Positions 22,236-32,239 of a stretch of DNA of 64,000 nt are shown here, piece by piece; the stretch's first letter is position 1, and each line of letters starts with the position of its first letter. Source of the stretch: Rapana venosa (Eukaryota; Mollusca; Gastropoda; Neogastropoda; Muricidae); assembly GCA_028751875.1 (NCBI GenBank), contig CM054155.1, positions 55,023,492-55,087,491 of the forward strand. The letters run 5' to 3'. The notes below the pieces were generated by a model. The model saw only the letters and a list, made by a program, of their open reading frames with translations, made no database searches and was not told the DNA's origin. Both the position numbers and the translations under genes were made by a program.

Positions 22236-23289
22236 AAAAGAGGGGGAGGGGGGAAAAATGTTTCTTTTTTTTATTTTTAAATTCGAACCTGCCTTTTAAC
22301 ATGCTAGATAAAATTTCAAATGTCACTTTTTATCTTCCACCCCCCCCCCGCTGCTGCCAGACCCTTAAAAATGTCCGTTGATGGGAAACAAAAATTGCCT
22401 TTTTTAAGTCTTTAATCTTAAAAACAAACCACCCACACAGGCCCCAACATAACCCACCCAAAAAACAAAACAAATATTTTTCCATTATCGATAAAAGAAA
22501 ATGAATAAACATAAAAAAAATTAACACACCCTGGGTTCAAACAAGAAAAAACCTCCATTTAAAACCCCAACCCCCACACATCAAATTGGAACCTCCTGTA
22601 CCGTGGTCCAAAAGAACCACCCAAAACCCCAAAAATTAATTTTTCTAACACACCGAAACTGACCGGGGCTATCTTCTGAATTTTTTGTTTTTAAGTTAAT
22701 AAATTTACGGGGTTTAAATGAAAGGGGCCTGAATGGCCTTTTAAGTTTTTTGGAAATATGTTTAAATTGGTTTACCCCACCCGTTTGGGGTTAGCTTTTA
22801 AAATTTTTTTAAAACAAAAATGGTTGGAAATTTTTATTTAGAGTAAATTTTGGAGCAGCTTTAAAATTTCCCGAGTTTTAAAAATTTGGGGTTGGGTAAA
22901 AAAAAAGCATGGGAGTTAATTAACAAAGGTTAATTTAGATTTGAGAGTTTTCATTTTGGGGGGACACACAAATTTAAAAAAGAAAATGTCCTTTTCACCA
23001 AAAGCAGTTTTAACTTACAATTATAAAACCATTCAAAAAAACTTTAATTAAAATTATGTTGTGCAGAAAACCCCCCCTTTTTTTTTTTTTTTCTTTCCCA
23101 CCAATTTTAAACCTAAACTCATTTGAAAAAATGAAAGGGGTTTTGATTAAATTATTATTATTATATATATATTTAAATATATTTTTAATATATAATTATA
23201 TTTATTTTAATAACAAATATTTTAATATTAAAAAGTGGGTGTAATGAATTTTGGGTATTTAACTATAAAAAAATTTTTTTAAAAAGCTG
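22236..23289. other. AT-rich, homopolymer-inflated sequence
   Basis: Long runs of A, T, C and G ('ccccccccccg', 'tttttttttttttt') and doubled letters throughout. This resembles low-quality consensus more than biology. No protein motif survives in any frame. About 23,160-23,235 is nearly pure A/T. Confidence 0.5.
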
Positions 23290-23470
23290 GGTTAAAAAAC
23301 CGGGGGGACCCCGCGGGTAGTTTGGGATGGAGGCCCGGGGGTTCGAAAAGTGCATGGACTTTGTCTGGACTTCACCCAGGTCTTTTTTGGGGCCCCACGG
23401 GGCCTATTTTCTTTGGGTTTCCAAATTACCACCAACCCGGTTTTTTTTTGGGCCTGGTTGACTCTGGGAT
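23290..23470 (+). repeat. Possible tRNA-derived SINE
   Basis: 'ggaccccgcgggtagtttgg' resembles a degenerate polymerase III A box, and 'gggttcgaaa' about 40 bp downstream resembles a B box (GGTTCGANNCC). A pyrimidine-rich tail with 'cccacggggcct' follows. Spacing fits a tRNA-derived head. The sequence is in a homopolymer-inflated region, so the boxes are imperfect. No second copy was found in this window, which weakens the call. Confidence 0.35.
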
Positions 23471-25160
23471 TTATTATGATAAATGTGTGGGGAGTAGGTG
23501 ACTAAACAATGCATTAAAAACCTAAAAAAACACCTCCAAAACACAGAAGCTGCAAAATCAAATCTTGAAATGAAATAGCCTAGATCTACTACGTCAGCTA
23601 ATGATGTTTAGGCATTGCCGTGATTTTTTTTAGATCTATAAGTCACAAAGGCTATATCAAGTATGATACTGTGTGGAATCTGGGGAGATACTCTATGGAG
23701 TTTTCACACATTGCACTGTCCTGTTAATTTATTATGGCTTTGGTTTTATTTGCTGCGCTATTGGCAGGTAACTTTCTTTACTATTTGTTCCTTTGTTTGA
23801 GTTTACAAATTTTAATCTGCACAAACGATTTGTCTTTTGCTAGACTTTGAATACTGGTATTGGGAAGGACTATAGGAACAATGTGCAACATCTAAGCTAC
23901 GACTTCGATTACATCATAAAAGTTAAAGAGAGGCTACACCAAGGTGTGTTCAGCTTCAATGAAGCAGTTCACAAAGTCCCACAGTGTAGTCTATATGCCA
24001 TTTATTGGATGATTAGGTGTTCCCCGGCTAACATATGGGGAAGGGGGGGAGGTACCAACAAAATGCACTGTCTCACTAATCAATCTGAGAACACTCTGAA
24101 ACCATAATCCATGGATGGAAATTCACGGGTATAGTTTTTTTTAAGTACATTTGGGCAGAGGGGAGACACACTTTTGAACGAGGAATTTAGGCCGAAAACC
24201 CCCTTTTAATCGAACTTGTGCTGAATGCAAAGTGCGGCCCTATGTGCTTCAGACCGAACCATGGCCCCGCAAAAGATCAAATTTGAGGGAGAGTATGGAC
24301 TAAAAAAATATGAAACCACGTCAAGAGTTGCTGCCCCCAGCAAAGGGGCCCACTCTTCCAAAAAAAAAGAAATGGTTTTAGGTTTTAAACGGTCACACGA
24401 TGTTCTGCGTGGTTCATAATGAGACAAATTTTCTATTTCATCCTTTATGACTTTTCAGGAGTAGAGTTGGTACTGTTTTTAAAATTTGGGGGGAAAAAAA
24501 ACAATCCTCAAACAGGTATGATGGTGGGGCTGGAATCATGCCATAGGTTTCAAACTCAAGCTTAACCACTAACAATTCCCCCTTCCCATTTTTTAGGCTG
24601 TGGTATTTTTTTTTGGTAGTAATGTCTATGATTCAATTGTGCTGATTTGCTATATGGATTGTTTTCCCAAATTTTTCTTACCTCATTGTTTGTTTCAAGG
24701 TTTGGTAAAGGTTTTGTAACTTTCTATTTACATTGCACTGCAGCTTTATTTCAGTCCTTCAGATGAGATTTAAATGCCAAGGCCCCTTGTAGGAACACAT
24801 GCAGAACATCGTCTGCACACGGTGAACCTGTTCTTCCTTTCACAAGAGTTGGTCATTGTGTATGGGTGGGAACAGATCACATTTACACAGCTTCATGCAT
24901 CGAGAATAGGTGTAAAAGGCACATCAACCATATTCATTACTTGCAACATAAAATCATTTCAATTTTTTTTAAAACAAGAGAAAATTCTGCTTTAACGTCA
25001 TCGTTAAATTGAATACAACCAAACAGTTACAAATTTTGCTGTAGCGGGAACCTCAGATTTCTCATTTCCTCTTCTTCTCAGATCTGAGCAACTAAACTGC
25101 TCTGTCCAGTTGTGTTTTGTGTGGGATGTTTTCCAAGCAGCTTTCTGAACATTAATTGAC
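23471..25160 (+). other. Probable host intergenic or 5' flanking DNA
   Basis: Better-quality sequence leading to a candidate first exon. A stretch at 23,847-24,107 is open for 86 codons and is preceded by a polypyrimidine-AG acceptor-like site ('tttgtcttttgctag' ending 23,843). I see no protein motif in it, so it remains only a possible exon. Another short frame at 24,225-24,419 has no support. Confidence 0.3.
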
Positions 25161-25215
25161 ATGAATCAGTTCAAGTTCACAGCAGGCCTGCTATTTTGGG
25201 TGGCATTTGTCTCTG
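25161..25215 (+). CDS. Candidate first coding exon: signal peptide
   Basis: ATG at 25,161 opens 18 codons reading MNQFKFTAGLLFWVAFVS, followed by one base and then a consensus splice donor (g|gtgagt, 25,216). The translation is a short polar and basic start plus a hydrophobic core ending in small residues, which is a typical signal peptide. The intron would be phase 1, the usual phase after a signal-peptide exon in animal secreted and receptor genes. The -3 position is a purine (G). The remaining exons must lie further downstream and I cannot identify them. The next 16 kb is filled by mobile elements, so a long first intron or a broken gene are both possible. The product is unknown beyond being probably secreted or membrane-bound. 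Confidence 0.5.
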
Positions 25216-25378
25216 GTGAGTAGGATTCTATAGTTTGGTTTAAACAAATTAACTAGTTTAGAAACAATGCAGCACTAATACCTGAAATAAGTACAAGCAG
25301 TGCTTATATGAGTTACTTTTCTTCCCTTTGAGGAAAATGTTACATACCACTGTAGAATCCCACAATAGGGCCTAGATT

Positions 25379-25437
25379 CACACACACACACACACATACA
25401 CACACACACACAGAGATATATCTGCATATATATATAT

Positions 25438-25490
<53 letters not shown>
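25379..25490. repeat. Compound (CA)n-(TA)n microsatellite
   Basis: CA repeats (25,379-25,412) are followed by TA repeats (25,424-25,490, about 60 bp almost pure). The TA part is self-complementary and could extrude a cruciform. It lies about 170 bp inside the presumed first intron. Confidence 0.95.
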
Positions 25491-25491
<1 letters not shown>

Positions 25492-26160
25492 GCGTGTGTT
25501 TCCTTTTTTTCATTCCTCAGTTTCTGTATATGTTCCAGTCACACACTGGACTACTATTCCAAAGGCTGAACATTTTTAACTGAGTTAACACCAATGGCCT
25601 TCGTTTATAGTTCATCAGGACCTCAGTGAGTGGTTTTGGCACTGATTTTAACTCCAGGGGAAAAAGCGCCCTGAAAGTGGGTGGTTAGCTCAAATCTAGC
25701 ATAAATCCCAAGCCATCAAGATTTTTGAGCTCTACGTTCTAGCTTCCAGGCTATCCCATTCATCCCCATCCCCCCAACCGTTTAAAAACTTTTGCTAGTT
25801 GATGTGCTAAAAAAACAATCTTTAAAAAATAAGCCAACGATCATACAAGAAACCTAAAGGGTGTTTTCATCAAAAATTTAAAAGGCTTCCTGTGCTATTC
25901 TTGCCAAGAGTAAAAAACAATAAAATTACTCCTAATTCCATTTTAATATCATAACAAAAGATTGCATACATCAGGAAAATCGTTTATTATGCTAAAAGGA
26001 AGACTAGGATAAGTCTACACAATAGCCTAAATAGAATGGGGAAAGTATATCACAGAGAAAAGATTTCATGAGAATTTGAAAAAATAAAAATTGCCATGAA
26101 ATACGAAGATACGAGTGGGACATACTTGGACTGGCCGAAGTCTGTTGGGTCGGATTCGGC
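25491..26160. other. Unidentified noncoding DNA
   Basis: Spacer between the microsatellite and the 3' end of the next LINE. No motif-bearing frame seen. Confidence 0.4.
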
Positions 26161-27712
26161 GAAACAACCACAGATCCTCATCATCATCTCATCAGTTCCC
26201 GTGACCATGGGGGTTTGTGGAGGAGACACGACAGACGATGCCGTGGAAAAGCTCCTCCATCCATCTATGTCTCGGCTCTGCGTAGTAGTGCCGAGTCATT
26301 CATCCTGGGGCCATTCTCCCGATGTTGTCCATCCATGACTTGTTCTGTCTTCCCCTCTTTCTGCCACCATCAGGGTTCCCGCAGTACTGTTTTTGTCAGA
26401 GTGTTGTGGCGGGTGCGTGGCGAACCATGTCAGCTTTTTTTATTGACGATGGTGAGAAGGGGTTCCTGTGGACCTGCCAGCCGTGTTATTTGACTCTTGA
26501 CAAATTCATTGGTCTTTCGTTCTCTCCAGGATTATGCCCCGCAGTTTTCTATGGCATTTTGTTTCAAATGACTGGATTCGCTTTGCTGTTTCATCAGTCA
26601 ATGTCCAGTTTTCAAATTCCGTACAGCAGGATTTGTCTGAATTAGGGCTTTGTAGACCTTTAGTTTGATTGGGAAACTAATCTCTTTACTTTTTCCCTTA
26701 TGGTGGTGAGTTTTGTCATGGAAGATGTTGCCATGGCTATTCTGACTTTGATTTCTGTCGTCGATCGTCCGTCCTTTGGAGGTAGCGCCAAGGGATTTAA
26801 AGCGTTTTACCTCCCCCAGTTGCTGGCTGTTCATGTAAATTTTAGCAGTGGCGTTGCTCGTGCTGTTCACAAGTACTTTACTTTTCTCCGAACTCACCCC
26901 CATCCCATATGCTCCAGCTCTGTTCTCAAGTCTGGTCGTAAGATCTTGCAGCTCTGTGTTACTTCCCCCCATGAGGTCAATGTCATCGGCAAACCCGCCA
27001 GTTGTTGTGGTGTCTGCCGCCCATGGAGGATTGGTAGAGTGGAATAGTCATGGAGGGTCTCTCTCATAATGTTTTTCCAAAAAAGACCAGATTAAACAGG
27101 ACTGGAATAACAGGCTCCTTGTCATGCCCCCAACTGTGGTTTTGAAGTAGTCTTCGACTGATTGTTCAGAAGGACTGCAATGCTGGCGGTGTTGTATAGT
27201 GCTTGAATGGGTTTGCAGTTAGTCCGTCAATGCCAAAACATTCGGAGGACGTGCCACAGGCTTCCGTGCCCATACTCTGTCGCAAGCCGTCTTGAATGTC
27301 GATGAAGTTGTGGTGGAACAGGTCTCTCTGATGTTGAAGATGTTCTTCAATCAGGGATGTGTGGCAGTTAAAAATCTGTTCGATTTGTGCTCCGCCTGCC
27401 TGAACCCAGCTTTGTTCCTCTGCAAGGTGTTCCTTCTGCTTCCTTCTTGTTACGATTCCAAATAAACTTTTGAGCATGATCTTATTGGCATGCTGATGAT
27501 GTGATGTTCTATTAGTTTTGGCATTGGCGTAAGAATCTCCCTTCTTGTGCAGCGGGTATGATGAGTGATTGTGTTCCATTTGTTTGGCACACTGTTTTGT
27601 CTCCCAAATCTTCTGACAGATAGCTGTAACTTGTGATGACTGTTTGCCACCTTTGCTTGAGCAAGCAGCCTCAGCTGGTTATGTTGTCAGCCTTCCTGGG
27701 GACTTTCCTACT
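26161..27712 (-). mobile_element. LINE reverse transcriptase, left flank of the Polinton-like element
   Basis: Minus-strand LINE related to the one at 17.2-18.5 kb. From 27,712 downward: 'VGKSPG' (RT entry, broken by the insertion), 'IMLKSLFGIVTRRKQKEHLA', 'EEQSWVQAGG'-like (usual EEQAGFR), 'FHHNFIDIQDGLRQSM', a palm region near 27.0 kb, then 26,972-26,598 with 'LQDLTTRLENRAGAYGMGV', 'SEKSKVLVNS' and 'FKSLGAT'. C-terminal fragments ('KKLTWFAT') continue to about 26.2 kb. The 3' end is followed by GAT-type repeats (minus sense). Many frameshifts make it inactive. At 27,712 the LINE stops inside the LPVGKSPG block and foreign sequence begins. That marks the left insertion point of the Polinton-like element. 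Confidence 0.85.
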
Positions 27713-28073
27713 GTAGAGATAGGGAAAAGGGCATTCAAGCTCCTTTGCGCTAATTTTACCAATCCTCTGGCAACTTTGTGCCGATTTGGCTGAGCCTCAT
27801 CGACTCAAACTTGCGGCGTTTTAGGTAAAACTAGGGCAACAAATCTTGAATTGCCCCTTTTCTCGTATCTCTCTACTAAAACTGAAAGTAATACTAATTT
27901 ATTTTGATGGGTAAAACTATAAAATTAGGGAATCTATGCTTACTACGGGTCCCACAGAAAAAAGAGTTGAAGAAGGGAGGAAAGAAATGGGTAGGAGAAC
28001 ACTCGCCACGCGTCTGCTTGACATGACACACAATAAGAGCCGTCATTAGGCTTTGACAACTGAATAAATGGAA
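27713..28073. other. Outer-left segment of the Polinton-like element (probable)
   Basis: 361 bp beginning exactly where the LINE frame is interrupted ('cctactg' then 'tagagataggga') and ending where homology to the right inverted repeat starts. A near-identical copy lies at about 44,100-44,460, but no inverted partner is found at the right end. It is either the outermost part of the left terminal repeat, lost on the right, or a separate insertion. No gene is seen in it. Confidence 0.5.
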
Positions 28074-28525
28074 GGATCTCAATAGGGTAGCTCTAGGTGT
28101 GTCTCCCGCCCCGGTATGCATATCTAGACATCGTCACTTACTTTCCCCCAATCACAGATAGTAGAAATCAGCTGTATTAGTAAACTGTGACGACAGTTCG
28201 CTCAGAAATCCTATGTTGTTAGCAACCGAGGCCCCTTGCTGTCTTGTCAGATCGCCAGTGTGAGCTGTGCGTGAAGACGTGCGAGTTTTCATTAAAAAAG
28301 TGTTTGAATTTCATCTTACCTGTACCTTGCTTAGTTTGTTAGGTAATGTCAGATATTTCGTCAGAATCAGAACAACCTCTCACCCTATCTATAAACACAG
28401 GATCTGCCGAGCTCTCGCAATGAAGATTATGCATAACTGCTTCAGGTGCTGTGGCCACTAACGAAAAGGATGTGGTTCTAAAATTAGAAACGGTTACGCG
28501 TAACCGGTTGGACCTGTTTCTGACT
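28074..28525 (+). repeat. Left terminal inverted repeat
   Basis: Reverse-complement match to 42,625-43,183, with about 100 bp extra on the right in the middle. Shared landmarks in order: 'tcaatagg.gtagc.ctagg', 'tcccgccccggta', 'atatctagacat', 'ttgttagcaaccgagg', 'cttacctgtaccttgct', 'aatgtcagatatttcg', 'aatgaagattatgcataa', 'gtggttctaaaat' and 'agaaacggtta'. Identity is moderate with indels. The outer 259 bp (to 28,332) occur again, nearly perfectly and in direct orientation, at 44,461-44,719. Confidence 0.9.
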
Positions 28526-30880
28526 CCCACCATGACTTTGTTTCTATGTGTATATAACATTTTTCACCTGCTTTCCATGCCCGCTTCGTCGCCTCGCTTC
28601 ACTTACCCTGAAAACCGCCTGCACTGTTTTCAAAAAATAAGCTATTGGGTTTACATACACAGTATTTAGTCGGCTGGACTGTTTCTTGAGTGAGCCACTG
28701 CAGACCCGATCAGCCCTTTTGAGACTCATTACACATCTTAACCTGCCAGCGGCCCCTGTCGAGGACCCAACAATAAGAGAATCACTCAGCATGACGACGT
28801 CGGCTAAACTGAAAGCTCACTAATTGCCTGTTTAATATTCATTTCACGCGGTCTAGGTAGACCGTGGCAGTTCCCTGCTGTGGCTCTTGAGAAGATTGTG
28901 TTTCAAGCTGCTTTGCTAGTTGAATGGGAGTGGACCATTACTGCGAGATGGAGAGGGAGAGAGAGAGATCTTTTAAACAACTTATCAACACTTCTAGCAA
29001 GAACATGCCAAGAACTTATATAAAACTTAATATTACCAATAACACTTACCAAGAACTTACCAAGAACTTATCAAGAACTTATCAAGAACAAAACAAAACT
29101 TATAAGCCTTGACCAAGAAATAAACAAGTCCCTTCATCACTTACCAGTCAACTTATCAACACTGGTCAAGAACAACACAATTATTTTACACAAAATATAT
29201 TGATATAGATAGGACACATGAATTGCGACGAACTTTTGTTGATTACATCTACTGGTTCGAGTCAAGAAGAAATACCAAGATGAGACGAATCTACTGGATA
29301 GAAGGAGAAAGAAGTTGTACTCTCTTGCTGCTTTGTGGTCAAACAAGCATTACTTAGGAACACAAACTACAGTCTAGAAAACAGGTGAAGCAGTTATCAT
29401 CCACAGAGACATTATTAAGTATTTTAATAAGTATGATCTCTTCTTGGAGCAAAGATGGTGAAACCTAGGGCTACTTGTTATTGGTCTATATGCTAAGCAA
29501 CAAGTAGGGTCTTTAATGTGGTACTCAGAAGTGACTTAGCATATTGACCTCTCACAAGATCCTATTTTTGTCTTAGAACGCTGAGGAACATTGGGCTGTG
29601 ATATGTATTACCGTTTTGGCTCTCTGTTAGCACCGTAGTAGCTGCTAGTATGCATAACTTTAAAACTATAAAATTTAACCAGTAGAGAGAGGGAAAGATG
29701 GAGGAAAGAACACAGCCTCGGAACATCAGGAAACAGGGAGAATGTCAAGAACCAAGAGCAACCCTCCCTTTCACACGTGGACTTCTGTACCCAAAGAAAC
29801 CTGGGAGAGTTGAAGCTGGCAAGAATTGAATCGACAGAAATAATCTTAGCAACCAAGCAAAGGCAAAAGCTCTTATCTGGAGAAACATTAGAAAAAACAG
29901 ATGCCTATAGAAACAACAGAAAAAAGACACAGCACCACCCAAACACAAATACATTCAAGTCTTCTTAATTATGGTATAACAGCTATGGAAATTGGTCTAT
30001 ACAGCTATAGAGTCTTGGAGCAACAAGCAACAGCAAGACAGAAACCGCTGCAAGAACAAAAGCCAAAAAACCCCACAAACAACAGCCCACAGCCATTGCA
30101 AAGCAAACAGCCTGACAACGATCCATTCAATATGTATTAATAGATTAGATATAAATAAATAATTTAGACTTATAGAAGAAATTTGAGTACTCAAAAGACT
30201 CAGTCAATTGTCTACACGCTGCCGGTATTGGGCAGTTTAGGTGTAGGCGATACTATGTTAGGGAAAGAGTCTTCTAAAAATGAGGCCTGCTGATTTAGGA
30301 AAACAGGACTTTGAAGGCAGCGTCCATGCTAGTTGTGGTTGTAACTGCATCCATTGCTACAAACGCTTATGTAAAGCAGGAATCATTCCAGAAATTATTC
30401 GTCCATAAATAGAAAATGGTTCTTTATGATGGGCAATTTTGGTAGGTGGTGCTGTAGTTAAACGCACTTGCTGTATACCAGGTAGCAAACTACTTGTTTA
30501 TCAAACTTCTCCCGACGAAGAAAGGAAGAGACATGATAATGCAATTAGGAACAACTGACAGGAGACAGCAGAATACGAAAGCCTAAGAATTGCTCAGTTA
30601 GATTTTATTAATGAAAGACTTCGTGAAAAAGGACATGCTGCAAAAACATTTTCTGTGTTGACGGGGGGGGGGGGGGGGGACAATAAAAGGGTTACTACAT
30701 TGTGTCGAGGCAAACAAATATCTCCTATTACTAAGCCACAGCTTCGTGCATTTCATTATCACCCCACTGAACCCAGAAGACAGGCGAGATTGCTTTTATT
30801 GTGGTGGCATGACCAATTAGTATATTTCTTAGCACCAGATGGATGGTTAACCAACTGGCAATTATTTTATGTATTACTAT
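28526..30880. other. Left interior of the Polinton-like element, no recognised gene
   Basis: A short tandem stretch 'ccaagaactta' repeats at 29,040-29,095. A plus-strand Cys-rich stretch near 30,310-30,375 (CGCNCIHCYKRLCKAG in translation) looks zinc-finger-like, but I cannot name it. A run of 17 G at 30,663-30,679 interrupts the frame. The plus-strand frame at 30,700-30,900 leads into the integrase and may be the tail of an upstream gene. Confidence 0.35.
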
Positions 30881-30889
30881 ATAGAACAA

Positions 30890-31700
30890 TGGAAGCCAAC
30901 TCTCTAAGATCTACTCACACCAAAAGGGTACTGGAAAGGACAGCAGCTATTAATAAAACTGAGCACTGCTAAGCAGGAGCTACAGTTTGAAAAGTAGCAA
31001 AGAGATGGTGTCTAAAACAAGCCATTATGGCAGATCATTTACCAGCACAAGGCGCATTATAGACCCTCCCTTCATCAACATGAAGCCAAATGATCACTAC
31101 CAATTAGACTTTTCTACTTACCCCATGATCAATCAGAAGAAGAGGTATATGCTTGCTATTACTGTGGTGGTCGTAGCTTCTAGTATAAAGATGCAGAGCC
31201 CTTATGAAAAGGTGTGCCACCGCAACTGCAGTAGCTTTGCACGAAATTATAGTCGGGGCCACTAAATTATCAGACTTATTCAGTGCGATGATGGTAAAGT
31301 GTTTAAAGGGAGCATCTTTTAATCAGTTGTTACTAAAGCATGAAAGTTAGCACTAAAAGAGGTATACCAGGCAACCACAGATCTCAATGCCTGGTTGAAA
31401 GTTTTCAACACAGCTGTTAGCCACAAAGACTGTTTGGCATACTCAGTCCACTCAAGAATTATGATCCCAGGCTCACGAAATACAGAGTGGCGGGAAGAAG
31501 ATGCCTGCAGTTTTGAGAGCAATGAACTCTGAGATAGCTAAACTAAAGTCACAGGGTTTTAAAACTGCAGAACGCCATGAAACTCAAAACAAATACAGCC
31601 GCACATCAAAACACCGTCTAGCAACACTTCAATACCCCTTTGGGAAAGAAACTGTGCTATCTGTATGCTCTTGGAGAAGCTGAAGCAGCGACAGTCTACA
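30890..31700 (+). pseudogene. Integrase (rve/retroviral-type) of the Polinton-like element
   Basis: DDE-type integrase that would insert the element's DNA. Blocks lie in the expected order but in different frames. The N-terminal end contains 'LTPKGYWKG' (30,914). 'DHYQLDFSTYP' (about 31,098) carries the first catalytic Asp, followed by a hydrophobic strand 'RYMLAITVVVVASS'. 'LIQCDDGKVFKG' (31,275) carries the second Asp. 'RGIPGNHRSQCLVESF' (about 31,358) carries the catalytic Glu, roughly 36 residues after the second Asp, as in the D,D-35-E family. Finally 'PAVLRAMNSEIAKL' (31,504) matches the usual post-catalytic helix. At least three frameshifts and a stop break it, so it is nonfunctional. 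No C-terminal chromodomain is seen. Family call is firm; exact ends are not. Confidence 0.85.
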
Positions 31701-32239
31701 ACGAGCAACAGATCCCATTGGGAGCATAGACACTTATGAAATAAAAAAGTAGCTTGTGAGCTGGATCCTCCTATTTATTATTTGTCTTTACATTGCACCA
31801 CACGGGTTTTGTTTAGAGAGGAACTGAGAGATAGTGCCACCTACTACTGACCCGCTGCAGTAAGGTAGGATATCTATTTCATCAGAAGTAAGTGACTGTA
31901 TGGTTCTCATCTAACTGTTTTTTGTTATACAAGTACTGCGGAAGAATTTTTGATAATACTGAAGTAGGTTGGTCACTCTCTCACTCCCACCTAACACACC
32001 TTAGGAATATTATTAGCACCTCTTCTCTTTGTACATGATCAAGTTTTATTTCTACTGCTGGGGCCAAGTGTCTAGAATGTCAGCACTGTAAAAGCAGGAG
32101 AGTGGCAATGTACCACTACCATAGTCTTGATAAAGAGTAAAACAAACCATTGTGAGTTTCAAAGCCAAATTTTTAGCTCGTATATAAATGATTAAAACAA
32201 TAACTTATTAATTAAATTTACTTTGTTCGCCAGTGGTCC
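31701..32239. other. Spacer between convergent integrase and PolB
   Basis: About 540 bp between the 3' ends of the plus-strand integrase and the minus-strand polymerase. No gene is recognised. It is the expected place for shared termination signals, but none is clear. Confidence 0.35.

Noticed and set aside
23847..24107. 86-codon frame with an acceptor-like site as a definite exon
   Set aside because: There is no recognisable motif and the frame runs to a stop without a convincing donor. It is mentioned only as a possibility.
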